Source: Mycobacterium sp. Marseille-P9652
GTDB lineage: Bacteria > Actinomycetota > Actinomycetes > Mycobacteriales > Mycobacteriaceae
Length of the DNA stretch: 50,946 bases
Assembly (NCBI RefSeq): GCF_902652685.1
Contig: NZ_CACRUY010000039.1
Location: 1-50,946 of the forward strand
Direction of reading: 5' to 3'
A model generated the notes under the pieces. That model was not told where the DNA came from, made no database searches, and saw only the letters and a program-made list of their open reading frames with translations. Positions 18,643 through 27,478 of the stretch are shown here, piece by piece. The translations under genes were made by a program, and so were the position numbers. Numbering within the stretch: the stretch's first letter is position 1; each line of letters starts with the position of its first letter.

Positions 18643-19308
18643 ATGAGAAACGCAGAATACGACCGCCCGCACCGGGTGGGCATGCCCCGCTCGCGCGGCG
18701 CGCTCAGCGGATTGCTGCTGATCCTGCTGGGGGCGTGGGGAGCCCTGATCCCGTTGATCGGACCCGCCGTCAACTGGGCGTACACGGCCGACCCGGCCTG
18801 GACCTGGACCACCGCGAAGGGCTGGCTCGAGGTGCTGCCCGGAGTGGTCACCGCCGTGGGCGGGCTGCTGCTCCTCGTGTCCGGCAACCGCGGAAGCGCG
18901 GTCCTGGGTGGCTGGCTGGCGGTCGTCGGTGGCGCCTGGTTCGTGGTGGGCCAGGCCTTCGCCCCGACGCTGAGCATCGGCGACGTCGGTCAGCCGGTGG
19001 CGTCGACGGACCTCAAGCGAGCCCTGCTCGAGATCACCTACTTCACCGGCCTGGGTGCGTTGATCGTCTTCCTCGGCGGAGCGGCCCTGGGTCGCGTCGC
19101 GGTGCGGCACGCGCGTGACGTCGTCGTGGCCGACCGCGCGGCGGTGGCGGCCCCGGTCGCGGCCGGCGCGGCCCCGGCGGGCGAACCGGCGATGTACGAC
19201 GAGTCGCGCGTGGCGGCCGAGCCGGAGCCGCGGGCCCGCGGTGGGCTGTTCGGACGGCGCGACGGCGGCGGCCTGTTCCGCCGGCACCATCACCACGCCG
19301 GCGTCTAA
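18643..19308 (+). CDS. Tandem paralogous membrane protein, copy 1
   Basis: A 221-residue polytopic membrane protein of unknown function. It has about four hydrophobic segments within residues 18-150 (SGLLLILLGAWGALIPLIGP; VLPGVVTAVGGLLLLVSG; VLGGWLAVVGGAWFVVG; FTGLGALIVFLGG), then a cytoplasmic-looking tail ending in a histidine cluster (RRHHHHAGV). It is closely similar over its first 165 residues to the next gene, so the pair arose by tandem duplication. ATG at 18643 is preceded by GAGGAG. I do not recognise a named family; a mycobacterial membrane protein is the safest description. Confidence 0.75.
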   Translation: MRNAEYDRPHRVGMPRSRGALSGLLLILLGAWGALIPLIGPAVNWAYTADPAWTWTTAKGWLEVLPGVVTAVGGLLLLVSGNRGSAVLGGWLAVVGGAWFVVGQAFAPTLSIGDVGQPVASTDLKRALLEITYFTGLGALIVFLGGAALGRVAVRHARDVVVADRAAVAAPVAAGAAPAGEPAMYDESRVAAEPEPRARGGLFGRRDGGGLFRRHHHHAGV

Positions 19309-19329
19309 AGCTGGGCGTCTAAAGCGCCG

Positions 19330-19368
19330 CACACCGGTAGCCCGCCCGCAGGGCCGGCTACCGGTGTG
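19330..19368. terminator. Hairpin between tandem paralogues
   Basis: Perfect 13-bp arms CACACCGGTAGCC (19330-19342) and its reverse complement (19356-19368) with a 13-base loop, just after the first paralogue. No T-run follows, as is common for mycobacterial terminators. Confidence 0.6.
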
Positions 19369-19452
19369 GTCGCGCGGGTTAGATCGCGGCCCGGCGGGTA
19401 CCCGTATCGGGCCGGAATTCGGGCCGGCGCCATAGGAGGGGAGACAAGGGGA

Positions 19453-20148
19453 ATGAGAAACGCTGACAGGGACTATCCCGGCGCGCTGACGATGCCGCGC
19501 TCGCGCGGTGCGGTGAGCGGCCTGCTGCTGCTCATCTTGGGCGCCTGGGGGGCATTGATCCCGTTCGTCGGTCCTCGAATCAACTTCGCGTACAGCCCCG
19601 ATCAGGACTGGGCGTGGAATTCGGCGCGCGGCTGGCTCGAGGTGCTGCCGGGGGCCGCGACGGCGCTGGGCGGCTTCCTGCTGATCGTCGCCGGCAACCG
19701 CGTGGCGGCGATGCTGGGCGGCTGGCTCGCCGTCCTGTCCGGCGCGTGGTTCGTCGTCGGCAACCAGGTCGCCCCGCTGATCGGGATCGGCTCGCCGGGC
19801 GACCCGATCGCGGCGACCGAGCGCAAGCGGACCGTCCTGGAGATCTGCTACTTCACCGGGCTGGGCGCGCTCATCATCTTCATCGGCGGCGTCGTCCTGG
19901 CGCGCACCGCCGTGCGCCTGGCCCGCGATGTTCCCGCGGTGACGGCGACCCCGCCGGCGGAGGCGCAGGCCGCGGCGCCCTATGACGAGTCACTGGAGGA
20001 ACCGGTGTCCTCGGGTGCGCTGACCAAGCCGCGGGTGGACCGCTACGGGCCGGCCAGCGCCCAGCCCAGGCGCGGATGGCGCCGACCGGGCGCCGGCTCG
20101 GGTTCGAGCCAGAACGCCGCGTACCTGAGGTGGCCGCACCCCCAGTAA
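19453..20148 (+). CDS. Tandem paralogous membrane protein, copy 2
   Basis: A 231-residue paralogue of the preceding gene. Shared blocks include MRNA at the start, MPRSRGA, the LLxLGAWGALIPxxGP helix, RGWLEVLPG/KGWLEVLPG, LGGWLAV, AWFVVG and CYFTGLGALIIF. The tails diverge: this copy has a proline/arginine-rich tail ending WPHPQ instead of the histidine cluster. The duplicated gene keeps its own ribosome binding site and is separated by a hairpin, so the two may be expressed separately. Function unknown. Confidence 0.75.
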   Translation: MRNADRDYPGALTMPRSRGAVSGLLLLILGAWGALIPFVGPRINFAYSPDQDWAWNSARGWLEVLPGAATALGGFLLIVAGNRVAAMLGGWLAVLSGAWFVVGNQVAPLIGIGSPGDPIAATERKRTVLEICYFTGLGALIIFIGGVVLARTAVRLARDVPAVTATPPAEAQAAAPYDESLEEPVSSGALTKPRVDRYGPASAQPRRGWRRPGAGSGSSQNAAYLRWPHPQ

Positions 20149-20159
20149 TTCGGGCAAAC

Positions 20160-20196
20160 ACAACTCGCCCGGTCCTCTCGGGACCGGGCGAGTTGT
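20160..20196. terminator. Strong bidirectional terminator
   Basis: Perfect 16-bp arms, ACAACTCGCCCGGTCC at 20160-20175 and its reverse complement at 20181-20196, with a 5-base loop. It lies between the convergent membrane-protein gene and car, and ends in TTGTTGT on the plus strand and AACACAA/TTGTGTT on the minus strand, so it can stop transcription from both sides. Confidence 0.85.
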
Positions 20197-20207
20197 TGTC
20201 GCGGTAC

Positions 20208-23200
20208 TTACAGCAGCCCGAGCAGCTGCAGGTCGGTGATGTACTTGACGATCACCGGCGGCGAGACGTGCGGGATGTCCTTGTCGGGGCCGATCTTCGC
20301 CTCCTGCACCGCCGCGCGGAACCGGTCCGTCGGGGCCAGCGACCCGCGCAACGGCTTCTCCGGCCGCTGGTAGTTGTGCAGCAGCGGCAGCAGCGAGTAC
20401 TGGCGCTGACGGTCCGGCAGGGCCCGCAACGAGGTCTCGAACCGGTGCAGCCAGTCGGAGTAATCGGCGATCCGCCGGATCGAATAGCCGGCCTCGACCA
20501 GCCAGTCGACGTACTCGTCGAGCCCGATCCCGTCGTCGTACGGGTTCATCACGTGGTACGTCTCAAACCCGGCACCGTCCAGCGCCTGGGCCCCCAGCGT
20601 GGAGATCGCCGCGGCGATGAACTCCACCGGCAAGCCGTCGTAGTGGGCGCGCTGTCGGTTGCCCTCGGCGTCCAGCTCGTAGAACGAACCGGGCGCGATG
20701 CCGGAGGCGACCAGGCTCAGCATCAGCCGGGTGAACATGTCCGGCAGGTTGAGCTGACCGGCGTAGGTGGTGTCGGCGAGGATCATGTCGCACCGGAACA
20801 CCGCGACGGGCAGGCCGCACAGGTCGTGCGCCTCGCGGAGCAACACCTCGCCGGCCCACTTGCTGTTGCCGTAGCCGTTGGCGTAGTTGTCGTTGATCGC
20901 CCGTGTCGCGCTGATCTGCCGGATGTCGGCGTCCTCGACGAACTGGCCAGGCTGGATCTGGTCGCCCACCCCGATCGTCGACACGTAGGTGAACGGCTTC
21001 AGCTTGGTGGTCAGCGCGATCCGGATCAGCTCCGCGGTGCCCAGCGCGTTCGGGCCGAACAGCTCGCTGTACGGCAGCACATGGTTCACCAGGGCCGCCG
21101 GGTCGACGATCAGGTCGACGGTGTCGGCGAGCCGCTGCCACGTCTGCGGGTCGAGGCCCAGGTTGGCCTCGCCCTTGTCGCCGGCGAGCACCTCCAAGTG
21201 GGCCGCGAGCTCGCGGTAGTGCGCGAGCAGGGCGGGGTCGCCGCTGTCGAACGTCTTGTCCAACCGGGCCCGGGCCTCCTCGTCGGACTTGGCGCGCACC
21301 AGGGCGATCACCTTGCCGCCGGCCAGGTCCATCCGCTCGAGCCACTCCAGGGCCAGGTAGCGGCCCAGGAAGCCGGTCGCTCCGGTCAGCAGCACGGTCC
21401 GCACCTCGGCGGCCGGCTTCGGCAACCCGGGCGCGGCGGACAGCGTCGCCTCGTCGAGGAACTTGTCGAGCGTGAGGTCGCTTGCGCGCACCTCAATCGC
21501 GTCGCGGCCGTGCAGCGAGGAGAAGGTCGGGCGCTTGGTGCCCTGACGCTCGGCCTCGATGTAGGCGGCGATCGCGGCCAGGTCATTGGCCGGGCTGACG
21601 ATGACACCCACCGGCACGTCGATGTCGAAGATCTCGCGCAGCAGGTTGCCGAATGTCAACGCCGACAACGAGTCTCCACCGAGTTCGGTGAAGTGGGCGT
21701 CGGGCGCCAGGTCGGTGGCCGCCGTGCCCAGCATGGCCGCCGCGGCCCTGCTCACGGTCTGCAGCACGGGCGCGTCGGCGCCGCTGTTGCGCAGCTCGGC
21801 CAGCTCGTTGGCCTGCCCCTCGGCCAGGTCGGCGTAGAGCTGTTCCAGCCGCTCGCCGTAGTGCTGCTTCAGCTTCGGCCACGCCAGCTTGCGGATCCCG
21901 GTCAGCAGCCCGTTCTCCAAAGTGAACGGGGTGGTCTCGATGATGAAGTCGCGCGGCACCTCGTAGGACTGCAGGCCGGTCTCCCGGGCGACGTTCTGCA
22001 GCGAGTCGGCGATCCTCGGCTTCAGCGCCTCCAGGTCGCCATCGGCCAGGGCCTCGTCGGTCGGCACGACGACGGCCAGCAGGTAGGGCTGCGCGCTGTT
22101 GCCGTAGACGTAGATCTGGCGGATCAGCGGGCTGTTGCCGAACACCGCCTCGAGCTTGGCCAGGGTGACGAACTCGCCCTGCGCGAGCTTGAGCACGTTG
22201 TTGCGGCGGTCGACGTACACCAGACGGTCGGGTGCGATCTCGGCGAAGACGTCGCCGGTGCGGTAGTAGCCGTCCTCGTCGAACACGCCCGCGGTGGTCT
22301 CGGCGCGCTTGTAGTAGCCGGGGAACATGTTCTCGGTCCGCAGCAGCAGTTCACCGCGCGGGTGCGGCCGGTCGGTGGAGAAGTAGCCCAGGTCCGGGAC
22401 GTCGACCAGCTTGTAGTCGATGACCGGCGGCCGCTGGATCTCGCCGTCGAACAACACCATCCCGGCCTCGGTGGAGCCGTAGCCGTCGAGCAGGTGCATC
22501 TCGAGCAGGGCCTCGACCCACTCGCGCAGCTCGGGCGAGGTGGGCGCCGAGCCCGTCATCGCGAAGATGAACCGCCCGCCGAGCTGGTATTGGCGCTGCT
22601 CGTCGATGACCTCGGCCTCGACGGCCCGGCGCTCCTCGGGGTCGGTGCGGTCGGACAGCCGCCGCTCGACCTGCCGCTGGAACTCGCCGTACAGCGTCTC
22701 CCAGATGCGGGGCACGAAGTTGAGCTCGGTCGGCCGCACCAGCTCGAGGTCCTCGAGCAGCGTCGAGAGGTCGCTCTTGGCGGCGAAGTAGGCGGTGCCG
22801 CCGTTGCCGAGCGTGCCGTAGAGGATGCCGCGTCCCATGACGTGGCTCATCGGCATGAAGTTGAGGGTGATCGACGCGGCCGTCTCCCCGAACCAGTTGC
22901 GGCTGGAACGGCGGAACATCTTGCCGACGTTGCTCTGCGGGTACATGGCCCCCTTGGGCGCGCCGGTGCTGCCGGAGGTGTAGATCAGCAGCGCGAGCGA
23001 GTCCTCGTCGCGGGCTGCCGGGAAGTCCGTCTCGGGCAGGGTGGCCCCGAGTTCGAGGAGGTCGGCCAGCGCGCGGACGCCGACTCCGAGGCCGGCCAAT
23101 CGCTCGCGGACGGCGTCGACGGCCTCCCGCTCGTCGTCGACCTCGGGGTGGTAGTCGAACACGATGAGCTCCGACGGTGCGGGCCCGCCCTCGATGAGTT

Positions 23201-23723
23201 CGGCGGCCTCGGTGAGCTGGTCGACACTGGCGGCGACGACGCTCGGCTCGGTCTCGGCGATGATCGGCTGCAGCTGGGCGGTCGCGGCGCTGGTCTGCAG
23301 CGGCACGGACACGGCACCGATCTGGCCCAGCGCCATGTCGATGGTGGCGTAGTCGACGCTGTTGAAGCCGAGCACGCAGACGCGGTCGCCTGCCGAGACC
23401 GGCCCGTCGGCCAGGGCGCGGGCCAGAGCACCGACGCGTTGGCCCAGCTCGCCGTAGGTGATCGTCTCGTAGCGGGGGAGCAGCGCCAGCGTCGTGCGCC
23501 CGGTGGCGGGGTCCTTGACGTATTCCACCGCGCGCTGCCCGAGCGCGGGCCGCTCGGCGTAGCCGTTCAGCAGCGTCCGCACGATCTCCGGCAGGCGCAG
23601 GCCGGGCTGCTCGAGGGCCGCGGCGATCGCCGGGTCGGGCGCGGCGGCGGCGAACTGCGGGTCGGTGGCGGTCAGGTGGTCGATGCGGCGGGCGAGTCGC
23701 TCGTCAATGGTGGGTGTCGACAT
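20208..23723 (-). CDS. car: Carboxylic acid reductase (FadD9-type)
   Basis: A 1171-residue three-domain enzyme that reduces carboxylic acids to aldehydes using ATP and NADPH. The adenylation domain (about 1-640) has [12 protein letters not shown] at 247-258; the carrier domain has LGGDSLSAL with the phosphopantetheine serine near residue 684; the thioester reductase domain (about 750-1171) has the NADPH-binding TGATGFLGR near 778 and the YGNSKWAGE catalytic Tyr/Lys segment. It corresponds to M. tuberculosis FadD9 (Rv2590) and keeps the same neighbour, gabT. Physiological substrate unknown, possibly fatty acids. It requires activation by a phosphopantetheinyl transferase encoded elsewhere. Confidence 0.95.
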   Translation of the reverse strand: MSTPTIDERLARRIDHLTATDPQFAAAAPDPAIAAALEQPGLRLPEIVRTLLNGYAERPALGQRAVEYVKDPATGRTTLALLPRYETITYGELGQRVGALARALADGPVSAGDRVCVLGFNSVDYATIDMALGQIGAVSVPLQTSAATAQLQPIIAETEPSVVAASVDQLTEAAELIEGGPAPSELIVFDYHPEVDDEREAVDAVRERLAGLGVGVRALADLLELGATLPETDFPAARDEDSLALLIYTSGSTGAPKGAMYPQSNVGKMFRRSSRNWFGETAASITLNFMPMSHVMGRGILYGTLGNGGTAYFAAKSDLSTLLEDLELVRPTELNFVPRIWETLYGEFQRQVERRLSDRTDPEERRAVEAEVIDEQRQYQLGGRFIFAMTGSAPTSPELREWVEALLEMHLLDGYGSTEAGMVLFDGEIQRPPVIDYKLVDVPDLGYFSTDRPHPRGELLLRTENMFPGYYKRAETTAGVFDEDGYYRTGDVFAEIAPDRLVYVDRRNNVLKLAQGEFVTLAKLEAVFGNSPLIRQIYVYGNSAQPYLLAVVVPTDEALADGDLEALKPRIADSLQNVARETGLQSYEVPRDFIIETTPFTLENGLLTGIRKLAWPKLKQHYGERLEQLYADLAEGQANELAELRNSGADAPVLQTVSRAAAAMLGTAATDLAPDAHFTELGGDSLSALTFGNLLREIFDIDVPVGVIVSPANDLAAIAAYIEAERQGTKRPTFSSLHGRDAIEVRASDLTLDKFLDEATLSAAPGLPKPAAEVRTVLLTGATGFLGRYLALEWLERMDLAGGKVIALVRAKSDEEARARLDKTFDSGDPALLAHYRELAAHLEVLAGDKGEANLGLDPQTWQRLADTVDLIVDPAALVNHVLPYSELFGPNALGTAELIRIALTTKLKPFTYVSTIGVGDQIQPGQFVEDADIRQISATRAINDNYANGYGNSKWAGEVLLREAHDLCGLPVAVFRCDMILADTTYAGQLNLPDMFTRLMLSLVASGIAPGSFYELDAEGNRQRAHYDGLPVEFIAAAISTLGAQALDGAGFETYHVMNPYDDGIGLDEYVDWLVEAGYSIRRIADYSDWLHRFETSLRALPDRQRQYSLLPLLHNYQRPEKPLRGSLAPTDRFRAAVQEAKIGPDKDIPHVSPPVIVKYITDLQLLGLL

Positions 23724-23873
23724 GCGGTTCCTTACAAATGGAAGTTAGTGAGCTTGATTCGCGCCAACAGCGCTGCCGTTTAGAACGTTAGCTAAAGTAA
23801 CTTTAATCCTCCATGGGCAGTGCCGTGGGCGGTGATGTGAGATTGCCCACCGGCGCGGGCGCCGGGCTTCGGG
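23724..23873 (-). promoter_or_regulatory. AT-rich leader of car
   Basis: This 150-base gap between gabT and car contains an unusually AT-rich stretch (about 23730-23812) with short palindromes TTAGCTAA and AAAGT-A-ACTTT. It probably holds the car promoter and a regulator site; no regulator gene is adjacent. Confidence 0.4.
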
Positions 23874-25214
23874 TTACAGATCGCCCAGCGTGCTGACGAG
23901 GACGTCTATTCCCTCCGCCAGCAACTCATCGCTGATGGCCAGTGGGGGCAGCAGGCGGATGATGTTGCCGAACATGCCGCAGGTCAGGACGATCACTCCG
24001 GCCGCGTGGGCGGCCTTGGACCACTTCTTGGCCAGTTCCCCGTCGGGCTCGGTGGATCCCGATTTCACCAACTCGACGGCGATCATCGCGCCGCGGCCCC
24101 GTACCTCGCCGATCCGGTCGTCGCCCGCCTGCAGGCGCAAGAGCGGCTCGGTGATCAGCCGTTCCATCTGTCGCGCCCGCTCGACGAGGCCGTCCTTCTC
24201 GATCGTCTCGATCGTCGCCAGCGCCGCGGCACAGGCAACGGGGTTTCCGCCGAATGTGCCCCCCAAACCGCCCAGGTGCGACGCATCCATGATTTCGGCG
24301 CTCCCGGTGACCGCCGACAGCGGCAGGCCATCGGCGATCCCCTTGGCGGTGCAGATCAGGTCCGGTTCGATCCCCTCGTGTTCACAGGCGAACATCGCGC
24401 CCGTCCGCGCGAACCCGGTCTGCACCTCGTCGGCGATGAACACCACCCCGTTGTCGCGGCACCAGTCCCGCAGCGCCGGCAGGAAACCCTCGGCGGGGAC
24501 GATGAAACCGCCCTCGCCGGCGATCGGCTCGATGATGACGGCGGCCAGGCTGTCGGCGCCGACCTGGCTGTCGATGATGGTGATGGCGCGGGCGGCGGCC
24601 TTCTCGCCGTCGGTGGCCAGTTCCTTGTCCAGCAGGCCGTCCCGGAAGGGGTAGGACATCGGGGCCCGGTACACCTCGGGAGCGAAGGGGCCGAAGCCGC
24701 TCTTGTAGGGCATGGACTTGGCGGTGAGCGCCATCGCCAGGTTGGTGCGGCCGTGGTAGGCGTGATTGAACGCCACCACCGCGGGCTTGCGGGTGTGGGC
24801 GCGCGCGATCTTGACGGCGTTCTCGACGGCCTCGGCGCCGGAATTGAAGAGCACCGAGCGCTTTTCGCCGGAGCCGGGGGTGATCCGGTTGAGCTCCTCG
24901 GCGACCGCGACGTACTGCTCGTAGGGGGCCACCATGAAACAGGTGTGGGTGAACTCGGCGACCTGCGCCCGCACCGCGTCGACGACCCGCGGCGCCGAGT
25001 TGCCGATCGTGGTGACGGCGATGCCGGAGCCCAGGTCGATGAGCCGGTTGCCGTCGACGTCCTCGACGATGCCGCCGCCGGCGCGCGCGACGAACACGGG
25101 CACCGACACGTTGACCCCGTGGGAGACGGCGGCGGCGCGGCGCTTGGTGAGCTCCAGCGATGCGGGGCCGGGGATTTCGGTGACCAGCTGGCGGCTTTGC
25201 TCGAGGCTGGCCAC
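23874..25214 (-). CDS. gabT: 4-aminobutyrate aminotransferase
   Basis: A 446-residue class III PLP aminotransferase converting GABA and 2-oxoglutarate to succinic semialdehyde and glutamate. The PLP region FIADEVQTGFARTG and the Schiff-base lysine in TAKGIADGLPLSAVTG are present, together with NSGAEAVENAVK and the HAYHGRTN segment. GTG at 25214 is preferred: it gives VASLEQSRQLVTEIPGP, resembling the M. tuberculosis start, and GAGGAG lies 10 bases upstream; another in-frame GTG lies five codons upstream. Divergent from yajC, as in M. tuberculosis. Confidence 0.94.
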   Translation of the reverse strand: MASLEQSRQLVTEIPGPASLELTKRRAAAVSHGVNVSVPVFVARAGGGIVEDVDGNRLIDLGSGIAVTTIGNSAPRVVDAVRAQVAEFTHTCFMVAPYEQYVAVAEELNRITPGSGEKRSVLFNSGAEAVENAVKIARAHTRKPAVVAFNHAYHGRTNLAMALTAKSMPYKSGFGPFAPEVYRAPMSYPFRDGLLDKELATDGEKAAARAITIIDSQVGADSLAAVIIEPIAGEGGFIVPAEGFLPALRDWCRDNGVVFIADEVQTGFARTGAMFACEHEGIEPDLICTAKGIADGLPLSAVTGSAEIMDASHLGGLGGTFGGNPVACAAALATIETIEKDGLVERARQMERLITEPLLRLQAGDDRIGEVRGRGAMIAVELVKSGSTEPDGELAKKWSKAAHAAGVIVLTCGMFGNIIRLLPPLAISDELLAEGIDVLVSTLGDL

Positions 25215-25355
25215 TCTCGTTCTCCTCACCGCGGCGCGCGTCTCACGTCGCGGTTAAAGCCTAGCCGTCGCCCGCCGCCCGCGGCCTGCCAAACTGGACG
25301 GGCAGACTGGACGCAACACCAGTGGCGAAAAAGAAAGACGGGTCTCCGGGTCGCT

Positions 25356-25706
25356 ATGAACTCCCTTGTCATGTTCCTGCCGTTCCTGCTCATCATGGGC
25401 GGCTTCATGTACTTCGCGTCGCGGCGCCAGCGGCGCGCGATGCAGGCCACCATCGACCTGCACGAGTCGCTGCAGCCGGGCGACCGGGTGCACACCACGT
25501 CGGGCCTGCAGGCCACCGTCGTCGACATCACCGACGACACCGTCGACCTCGAGATCGCGCCCGGTGTGGTGACGACGTGGATGAAGCTCGCGATCCGCGA
25601 CCGCATCCTGCCCGACGACGACCTGGACGACGACGGGACCGAGGCCGACGGCCTGGCCGGCACCGAGGGCGTCGAGGGCTCCGCCGGCGTCGCCAAAGAT
25701 TCCTGA
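25356..25706 (+). CDS. yajC: Preprotein translocase subunit YajC
   Basis: A 116-residue protein with one N-terminal transmembrane helix (MNSLVMFLPFLLIMGGFMYF) and the basic SRRQRRAMQ stop-transfer region, followed by the YajC core with PGDRVHTTSGL and the highly acidic C-terminal tail. It forms a membrane complex with SecD and SecF that assists protein export. ATG at 25356 is chosen because the helix starts at once and matches the M. tuberculosis protein; longer versions of the frame overlap gabT on the other strand. It precedes secD by 69 bases, with a possible second promoter (TAGGCT at 25721). Confidence 0.92.
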   Translation: MNSLVMFLPFLLIMGGFMYFASRRQRRAMQATIDLHESLQPGDRVHTTSGLQATVVDITDDTVDLEIAPGVVTTWMKLAIRDRILPDDDLDDDGTEADGLAGTEGVEGSAGVAKDS

Positions 25707-25775
25707 CGCTCGTCACCACGTAGGCTCTGTCGGGGTCGGGAACCGATTCCCGGGCCAGAAGGGAAGGGAAGGAAC

Positions 25776-26180
25776 GTGGCATCGTCTTCGGCGCCGGTGC
25801 ATCCTGCCCGCTACCTGTCGGTGTTCCTGCTCTTGCTCGTCGGCGTCTACCTGCTGGTCTTCCTCACCGGTGACAAGCGCGCGGCTCCCAAGCTGGGCAT
25901 CGACCTGCAAGGCGGCACCCGCGTCACGCTGACCGCGCGCACACCCGACGGCTCGCGCCCGAGCCGGGAGGCGCTGGCCCAGGCGCAGCAGATCATCAGC
26001 GCCCGGGTCAACGGGCTCGGTGTCTCCGGGTCCGAGGTCGTCGTCGACGGCGACAACCTGGTGATCACGGTGCCCGGGAACGACGGGACCCAGGCCCGCA
26101 ACCTCGGGCAGACGGCCCGGCTGTACATCCGCCCAGTCATCCTCGCGGTGCCGGCCCAGCCCGCCCAGCAGAAACCGCGG
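25776..26180 (+). pseudogene. secD: secD, 5' fragment only
   Basis: The first roughly 130 codons of SecD are intact: an N-terminal transmembrane helix ([18 protein letters not shown]), then [17 protein letters not shown], the [11 protein letters not shown] segment and ARLYIRPV. In mycobacteria the full protein is about 570-600 residues with a Pro/Ala-rich linker and a six-helix RND-type domain. Here recognisable sequence ends as the linker begins. The frame stays open to 26912, but only as the antisense of another gene. The remaining SecD, all of SecF and the following genes are missing. SecD/SecF are important for export, so an intact copy should exist in the organism; a sequence misjoin is the likely cause. 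Confidence 0.85.
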
Positions 26181-26315
26181 CAGCCCGCCGGCGCGCCCCC
26201 CGGGCGGCCGCGCCGGGGCGAGGGCGGCGGGGGGGCGGGGGCGGCGGGGCGGCGGCCCGGGGCGGCGGGGCCGCCGGCCTCCTGGCGCCCCGCGGGGGGG
26301 GTGCGGGGCCCGCCG
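26165..26315. other. G/C-only junction between two loci
   Basis: An extreme stretch linking the secD fragment to the opposite-strand beta-propeller gene. Bases 26221-26280 contain only two A/T bases, mostly G runs on the plus strand. Neither reading direction gives a normal protein through it. It looks like poor-quality sequence or an assembly bridge, or less likely the scar of a rearrangement. Confidence 0.7.
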
Positions 26316-27316
26316 CCCGCCATGATCAGCCCCTGCGGGGTGACCGCCGGCGGCGTCTGCGCCAGGAACCCCAGCGGCGCCGACCACTTCGGCTTCCCGT
26401 CGGCGGCCCGCAGCGCCCACAGCCGCTGGTCGCGGCCGTTGACGTACACGGTCGACCCGTCGGCGGAGAGGACCGGGCTGCCGATGACGCCGGCGCTCAC
26501 GGCGTCGCTCGTCCAGTCGCGCACCAGCAGCGGGGTCTGCCCGGGGTGGTACTTGAGCCCCACCAGCGCCGCCGCCGGCGCGCCCGGCTGCCAGACGCCG
26601 ATCACCACGGTCCCGCCGGCCGCCGCGAAGGCGGGCGCCGCCGCCACCGGGCAGCCCTCGCGGGCGGGCGCGCAGTCGGCGAGCCCGCGGGTGGCGTCCG
26701 TCGGGTCGACGCCATCGACGAGGTCCAGCGGGGTGCCGACCACCTCGCCGCGGTGGGCGTTGAACACCAGCACCTGGCCCAGGTGGGTGGTCACCAGCAG
26801 GAGGCCGGGCCCGAGGAAGCGGGGGGTGGTGGGCATCCCGATCACCGGCGCGCGCCACCGGGTCCACTGCGTCACCGGGAAGGAGAGGAAGGCCCCCGGC
26901 TGGCCGACGTAGAGGTTGTCGAAGCCGTCGAACAGCGGCCCCGCGAAGCCGCCGCCCTGGACGAGCCGGACGCACCAGCGCTGCCGGCCCTTGTCGTCGT
27001 TCTCCCACTCCATCAGCGAGCACCCGCCGGGCGTCTGCGCGTTGAGGGCCAGGTAGTTGCGCGCGCTGAGCGCCGGACCGGCCGCCAGGCTGCCCTTGAC
27101 CGACCGCGTCCACTGCAGCGACAGCTTGGCCGCCCCGCCGACCGGGGTGTAGCCGCTGTTGGCGGCGTCGCCGAACTGCGCGGGCCAGCCCTGCGCGGGG
27201 GAGGCGTCGACCCAGGAGTCGGTGTCGCCGCAGCCGCCGAGCCCGAGTGTCAGCAGGGCCGCCAGAACCACGGATGACCAACACCGGAGCCCACGCGGGA
27301 GATGTCGGGCAAGCAC
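26310..27316 (-). pseudogene. PQQ-like beta-propeller lipoprotein, 3' end lost
   Basis: The minus-strand frame encodes at least 330 natural residues. Its start has a signal peptide and lipobox (LLTLGLGGCG, lipid cysteine about residue 29), then beta-propeller blades with the repeating pattern [46 protein letters not shown]. It should be an outer-face lipoprotein of the PQQ/BamB-like fold, resembling the Rv3035 type next to the Rv3034c-type acyltransferase. After GLIMAGGG (near 26320) the frame enters the G/C junction and then reads antisense to secD, so the last blades are missing. GTG at 27316 is my start; an upstream start is possible. Confidence 0.75.
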
Positions 27317-27347
27317 GTGGTTTTCCAAAGTCCTTGAGTTCTGGGGC

Positions 27348-27404
27348 CGAACGTCGAGTTGTTTAGGCACACACCCCCGCAACGACGCAACGACTCGACG
27401 TTCG
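27348..27404. repeat. Intergenic inverted repeat, copy B
   Basis: Arms CGAACGTCGAGTTGTT (27348-27363) and AACGACTCGACGTTCG (27389-27404) are complementary at 15 of 16 positions with a 25-base spacer. The arm core AACGTCGAGTTGT is shared with the element at 7373-7425. It lies between the divergent lipoprotein and acyltransferase genes. Confidence 0.7.
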
Positions 27405-27464
27405 AACGACGGATTGCAGGTACAGGTGAGGGTAACCCGTGACGATCGCGTCTCGGGCCATCGC

Positions 27465-27470
27465 TAGGCT
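27465..27470 (+). promoter_or_regulatory. -10 box of a probable leaderless gene
   Basis: TAGGCT fits TANNNT and ends only 8 bases before the ATG at 27479, which would place transcription start at or next to the start codon. No Shine-Dalgarno sequence is needed for such leaderless mRNAs, which are common in mycobacteria. Confidence 0.5.
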
Positions 27471-27478
27471 TTCCGGCC

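Noticed and set aside
20076-23783. A 1235-codon plus-strand frame
   Set aside because: It is the antisense of carboxylic acid reductase, with low-complexity Val/Gly/Arg-rich translation and no domains. Long shadow frames are normal in high-GC DNA.
25847-27382. A single 511-codon minus-strand frame through the junction
   Set aside because: Only its first part (27316 to about 26320) looks like protein; the rest is G/C junction and then the antisense of secD. It is a chimera, not a gene.
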